IMG/VR virus record: IMGVR_UViG_3300004369_000001
Location: 1 to 64,000 of that record
Source of the DNA: a virus
DNA: 64,000 bases
Direction: 5' to 3' (one strand)
This document shows, piece by piece, positions 60,738 through 64,000 of the stretch. Position 1 is the first letter of the stretch, and each line of letters opens with the position of its first letter. Under the pieces are notes generated by a model. The model was not told the origin of the DNA. It saw only the letters and a program-made list of their open reading frames with translations, and ran no database searches. The position numbers and the translations under genes were made by a program.

Positions 60738-62349
60738 AAATGTAGTCCCTCAAGTATTCGTAGTGTGTTGGAAGTTGTCTGACTGCATTATATATTGCCT
60801 TGCGATCCTCTTGCCATTGTTTGTGGTAATCATTGATTGTTGACTTCCTGACAGGATACAAGTGGTGTGCCTCATAAACATTAAACTCGTTGATTGGCGA
60901 GAAATCCTGACCAGCAGCGATGTAGATTAGACCAGCAAACTTATCTTCACTCCAGAAGTTTTTCCTGAGTCCATCAAACAACTGATAGTATTCCAACCTA
61001 GATTGTAGCATACTATGCCAAGTAAGGGGATCTTCCTTAATCTGGAAGAGATCATTCTTACCTGCAAAGTCTACATTTGCACAGTCTCTCCAGTATTTCG
61101 TATCATCACGACCTGTGAGGACATAATGCATCGTAATGAAATTCTTCATGGACTCGATAGCATTATCCACAGTGTAGTTGTATGAATCAACATCAATACG
61201 AGTGACCTGATTGCGTCTCATGAGAGTATCAATCAGATAAAGGATATTCTCATGAGTTGTCATCAAACCAGTAGATTCCAGTGGTTCTAAGAATCCATAT
61301 GCAAGACCGATACCAACAACATTTTGCACCCACGCCTTCTTACGCTTACCATGTCTGATGTTGATCAGTTTATATTGGGCAGCATCGGCAACCTTTGGAC
61401 TATACCTCTTCGCAATATATTCAACAAACTCTTCATAAGCAATGTCTGGGTCAATATACTTCTTGCTGAATACATATCCAGTGCCAACTCTATCCCACAG
61501 TGGGATATTCCACACCCAACCACTAGACAATCCAACACAGTCAGTATAGAGATCCATCTGATTCTCTCTGTCTGTATAGTCAACACGAGCAGCAAATGCT
61601 GTGTCATTAAACAGCACATCATTAAATGATACAAACTCAGATCCCATGATGCCTTCAAGCACCACAGATTTGAATCCTGTGCAGTCGATGAAGAGATCTG
61701 CCTTTACAACTTGAGCAGCACCTGTGCCATCATCAACAATCACAGATGAAAGTCTGCCGTCAGGTGTCTTCACACCACCAGACACAGTGCCATATACTCT
61801 GGTGATTGCATCTTTGCAATATTCTTTGTCTAGATACTCACCAAACTTCTCAGAGTCCATGTGATATGCAGTATCTTCAGAGAATCTCCAAGATGGATGC
61901 TCATTGCACACATAATCGGAAGTAATCCGATTTTCCTCTGCCATAATGGTATTTGGATTGAAGAATCTAGCAAACTCTTCAGGTGGATAGTGTTGAGGGA
62001 ATCTTGCCCTCAACTCAAAGAATGTCATGTAATCACTTCTATAATCAGAGTGATCAATTCTTCCGAATGGATACTGAAAACGCTCACCCTCTCCATCTCT
62101 GAAGTTTTGGAAAGCAATAGATGACTTGTAGGTTGCACTACAATATGGCATCCAATCTCTATCACTCAGACCCAGAAATCTGAAGAATCTGTTGATATGT
62201 CCAAGGGTAGATTCACCAACACCAATGATATTCCTATCTTTAGGTTCGATGATAGTAATATCTTTCTCAGGAAATGCACGCAGCAGGGCAGCAGCAGTCA
62301 TCCATCCCGAAGATCCCCCACCAACAACACAGAATGAATCAATTCGCAT
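60721..62349 (-). CDS. Flavin-dependent tryptophan-halogenase-family enzyme
   Basis: 542 aa. The FAD-binding GGGSSG motif is at residues 10-15, GVGEST at 43-48, the catalytic Lys is K75 (SATYKSSIAF), and the WxWxIP signature is WVWNIP near residue 275. The conserved Glu near the substrate is in FLEPLESTGL (about residue 355). All key catalytic residues of PrnA/RebH-type halogenases are present, so it should chlorinate or brominate an aromatic substrate, needing FADH2 from a reductase (none is encoded here). It overlaps the second halogenase gene by 11 bases. Confidence 0.88.
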   Translation of the reverse strand: MRIDSFCVVGGGSSGWMTAAALLRAFPEKDITIIEPKDRNIIGVGESTLGHINRFFRFLGLSDRDWMPYCSATYKSSIAFQNFRDGEGERFQYPFGRIDHSDYRSDYMTFFELRARFPQHYPPEEFARFFNPNTIMAEENRITSDYVCNEHPSWRFSEDTAYHMDSEKFGEYLDKEYCKDAITRVYGTVSGGVKTPDGRLSSVIVDDGTGAAQVVKADLFIDCTGFKSVVLEGIMGSEFVSFNDVLFNDTAFAARVDYTDRENQMDLYTDCVGLSSGWVWNIPLWDRVGTGYVFSKKYIDPDIAYEEFVEYIAKRYSPKVADAAQYKLINIRHGKRKKAWVQNVVGIGLAYGFLEPLESTGLMTTHENILYLIDTLMRRNQVTRIDVDSYNYTVDNAIESMKNFITMHYVLTGRDDTKYWRDCANVDFAGKNDLFQIKEDPLTWHSMLQSRLEYYQLFDGLRKNFWSEDKFAGLIYIAAGQDFSPINEFNVYEAHHLYPVRKSTINDYHKQWQEDRKAIYNAVRQLPTHYEYLRDYIYVEKD

Positions 62350-63850
62350 ACAATGTCCTCAAGTAATAATGATACGGCACTTCACAATATCTATCCAAAT
62401 CCCAATGGTCGTAATTCCAACTAGGACTCCAACTATTCAAGTGTGAACCTTCTGGAATTGGACCATAAAACATAATTTCTTTTTCAATTACTTCATTGAA
62501 TGGATTCCATCCATGTCCCGCCATAACAGACATCAGTGAGTCACCAGTAAATCCATTGTTGAAGTTTAATTTACCAGAAAAGTTGAAAGACTCCTCCTGA
62601 AGAAGGACAGAAGCAGACTCAAGCATACCTTGCTGAGGATATTTAATGTTGGATACTGCTTGCCAATAACGTGTATCATTGCGTTGTGTCATACTATAAT
62701 GCAATGCAACGAAAGATGCAAATCCATCAAATGCAAAGTTGACTTGTTTGTTGAATGTGTCACGCATATATTGTGTGACAACATCTCTACCCTGTATCTG
62801 TCGGACAAATCTGAGCAAAAACTCATGCACAGATAGTAATCCATTTGACTCTAGTGGTTCTATAAAACCAGCAGACAATCCGATGGACAAAACATTATTC
62901 CACCAGATTTCTTTCTTTCGTCCAACTTTGAATTTAAGGTTTCTAAGCAGGACCAATTCGTCATGCTCATCACCGAGGTGTTGTTGAAACTCTTCACGAG
63001 CATCATCGTCTGAAATGTATTTGTCCGAATAAACATAACCTGTCCCGATTCTACTCCAAGTTGGCACTCTCCACACCCATCCAGAGGATAGTGCTGTGCA
63101 TTGAGTATACGGCACCATCTCAGATGCCTTGTCTTTGTATTGCAAACGTGTCACCCATGCAGAGTTATTGGGTAACCAGTCGGAGTAATCTACCCACTCA
63201 GATTGACTCAAAAGAGATTTGAATCCTGTGCAATCAATGTATAAATCACCATCATCATATCGTTTGCTGCCAATCATCAGGGACTGCACATACTTGTCCT
63301 CACCATACACAACACCATTTACATCAGCAAGTATGTGAGTGACTTTATCTTTGCAGTAATGATCTCTCAGATAATGAGCAAATTTGACAGCATCAAAATG
63401 AAACCCAGTGTTGTGCCTGAGTGAAAAATATGGGGCATTTATGGGCAGAATTGATCTTTCGGCACATTCTGCCGCCACGAAATAATCCCTGGCAAACTTA
63501 TCATTCTTCCACCCTTTCTTGTATGCATTCCAAAACCATACGTCTGGTGCTGGTGCATCATATCTGGGGGATCCAAAAGGATACTGCCAAGGATCATCCT
63601 TATCTTTGTGGAAGTTAGAAAACCTGACGCTAATCTTATACGTTGCGTCACAATGAGGCATCCAGTCCTCATCTGTGAGACCAAGATAGTGTATCCATGG
63701 TCTAAAATACTGAGTCGTAGACTCACCTACACCAACTGAAGGCACGTTGGGGGACTCTACGACTACAATATCAGATTGTGGAAATGCTTTCACCAGTGTG
63801 GCAGCAGTCATCCAACCAGATGATCCACCACCAATAATATAAAATTTCAT
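62339..63850 (-). CDS. Second tryptophan-halogenase-family enzyme
   Basis: 503 aa. GGGSSG is at residues 7-12, GVGEST at 40-45, Lys K72 (DATYKISVRF), and the WxWxIP motif reads WVWRVP with Val in place of Ile, near residue 257. EPLESNGL holds the conserved Glu. It is a diverged paralogue of the 542-aa enzyme: similar length and same motifs, with different middle and C-terminal parts. The pair may use different substrates or positions, or work together. Starts 3 bases after a preceding gene. Confidence 0.87.
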   Translation of the reverse strand: MKFYIIGGGSSGWMTAATLVKAFPQSDIVVVESPNVPSVGVGESTTQYFRPWIHYLGLTDEDWMPHCDATYKISVRFSNFHKDKDDPWQYPFGSPRYDAPAPDVWFWNAYKKGWKNDKFARDYFVAAECAERSILPINAPYFSLRHNTGFHFDAVKFAHYLRDHYCKDKVTHILADVNGVVYGEDKYVQSLMIGSKRYDDGDLYIDCTGFKSLLSQSEWVDYSDWLPNNSAWVTRLQYKDKASEMVPYTQCTALSSGWVWRVPTWSRIGTGYVYSDKYISDDDAREEFQQHLGDEHDELVLLRNLKFKVGRKKEIWWNNVLSIGLSAGFIEPLESNGLLSVHEFLLRFVRQIQGRDVVTQYMRDTFNKQVNFAFDGFASFVALHYSMTQRNDTRYWQAVSNIKYPQQGMLESASVLLQEESFNFSGKLNFNNGFTGDSLMSVMAGHGWNPFNEVIEKEIMFYGPIPEGSHLNSWSPSWNYDHWDLDRYCEVPYHYYLRTLYAN

Positions 63851-63853
63851 AGA

Positions 63854-64000
63854 TTATTCAGGAAATGGTTCCCATGCTTTACGACCAGGGACTTGGACTT
63901 TGCGAATGTCCTCTACATACTCGGGAGCAGTAGATGGAGCAGGAGTTGTTGCTTTGACGTTTGTTATATGATCTCTGAAGCGAGTGCCACCATCGAGTTG
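63854..64000 (-). CDS. C-terminal end of a hypothetical protein (5' end outside window)
   Basis: 48 residues are visible, including ATTPAPSTAPEYVEDIRKVQ and a C-terminus VPGRKAWEPFPE. The Ala/Pro/Thr-rich part looks like a linker. Its stop is 3 bases before the second halogenase ATG, so it belongs to the same operon. Too little remains to assign a function. Confidence 0.55.
   Translation of the reverse strand, partial: QLDGGTRFRDHITNVKATTPAPSTAPEYVEDIRKVQVPGRKAWEPFPE

Overview
The window is part of the genome of a T4-like cyanophage (myovirus of marine Synechococcus or Prochlorococcus). The evidence is a block of T4-type baseplate genes (gp25, gp6, gp8 homologues), very large glycine-rich structural proteins, a cyanophage-typical set of tiny conserved proteins, and exact T4-type late promoters (NATAAATA). 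Every gene I can support lies on the minus strand, so transcription runs from 64000 towards 1. Genes are packed with ATGA, TGATG or TAATG overlaps.

Layout in transcription order. 64000-56220 is a metabolic and modification island: the end of an unknown gene, two tandem flavin-dependent halogenases, a DUF6065-like protein, a coiled-coil protein, then four Fe(II)/2-oxoglutarate oxygenases and one JmjC/cupin hydroxylase in overlapping order. 56187-51117 holds small conserved proteins, an SF2 helicase, a putative PD-(D/E)XK nuclease next to a DNA methyltransferase, and another oxygenase. 51029-44356 is a dense field of small proteins, many with one membrane segment. It is cut into short operons by at least six copies of a ~70-bp promoter cassette, and it also has a strong sigma70-type promoter with a palindromic operator and a cluster of TTTTCCACA nonamers.

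44315-1 is the late structural module: a coiled-coil protein, a 1206-aa tail or adsorption protein, a PAAR spike-tip protein, small conserved proteins, gp25, gp6, a 6791-aa giant in the place where T4 has gene 7, a YHYH/Ig protein, a tail protein ending in a cupredoxin domain with all four type-1 copper ligands, a glycine-rich repeat protein, gp8, a 2478-aa DUF4815-type protein, two small coiled-coil proteins, a terminator and late promoter, and a tail-fibre gene cut by the window edge.

The late module builds the baseplate and its adhesion apparatus. The small-gene region looks like early or middle host-takeover functions under host-type promoters. The halogenase/oxygenase island probably modifies a small molecule or protein during infection; its substrate cannot be read from the sequence. 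I saw no tRNA, rRNA, CRISPR array or insertion sequence.
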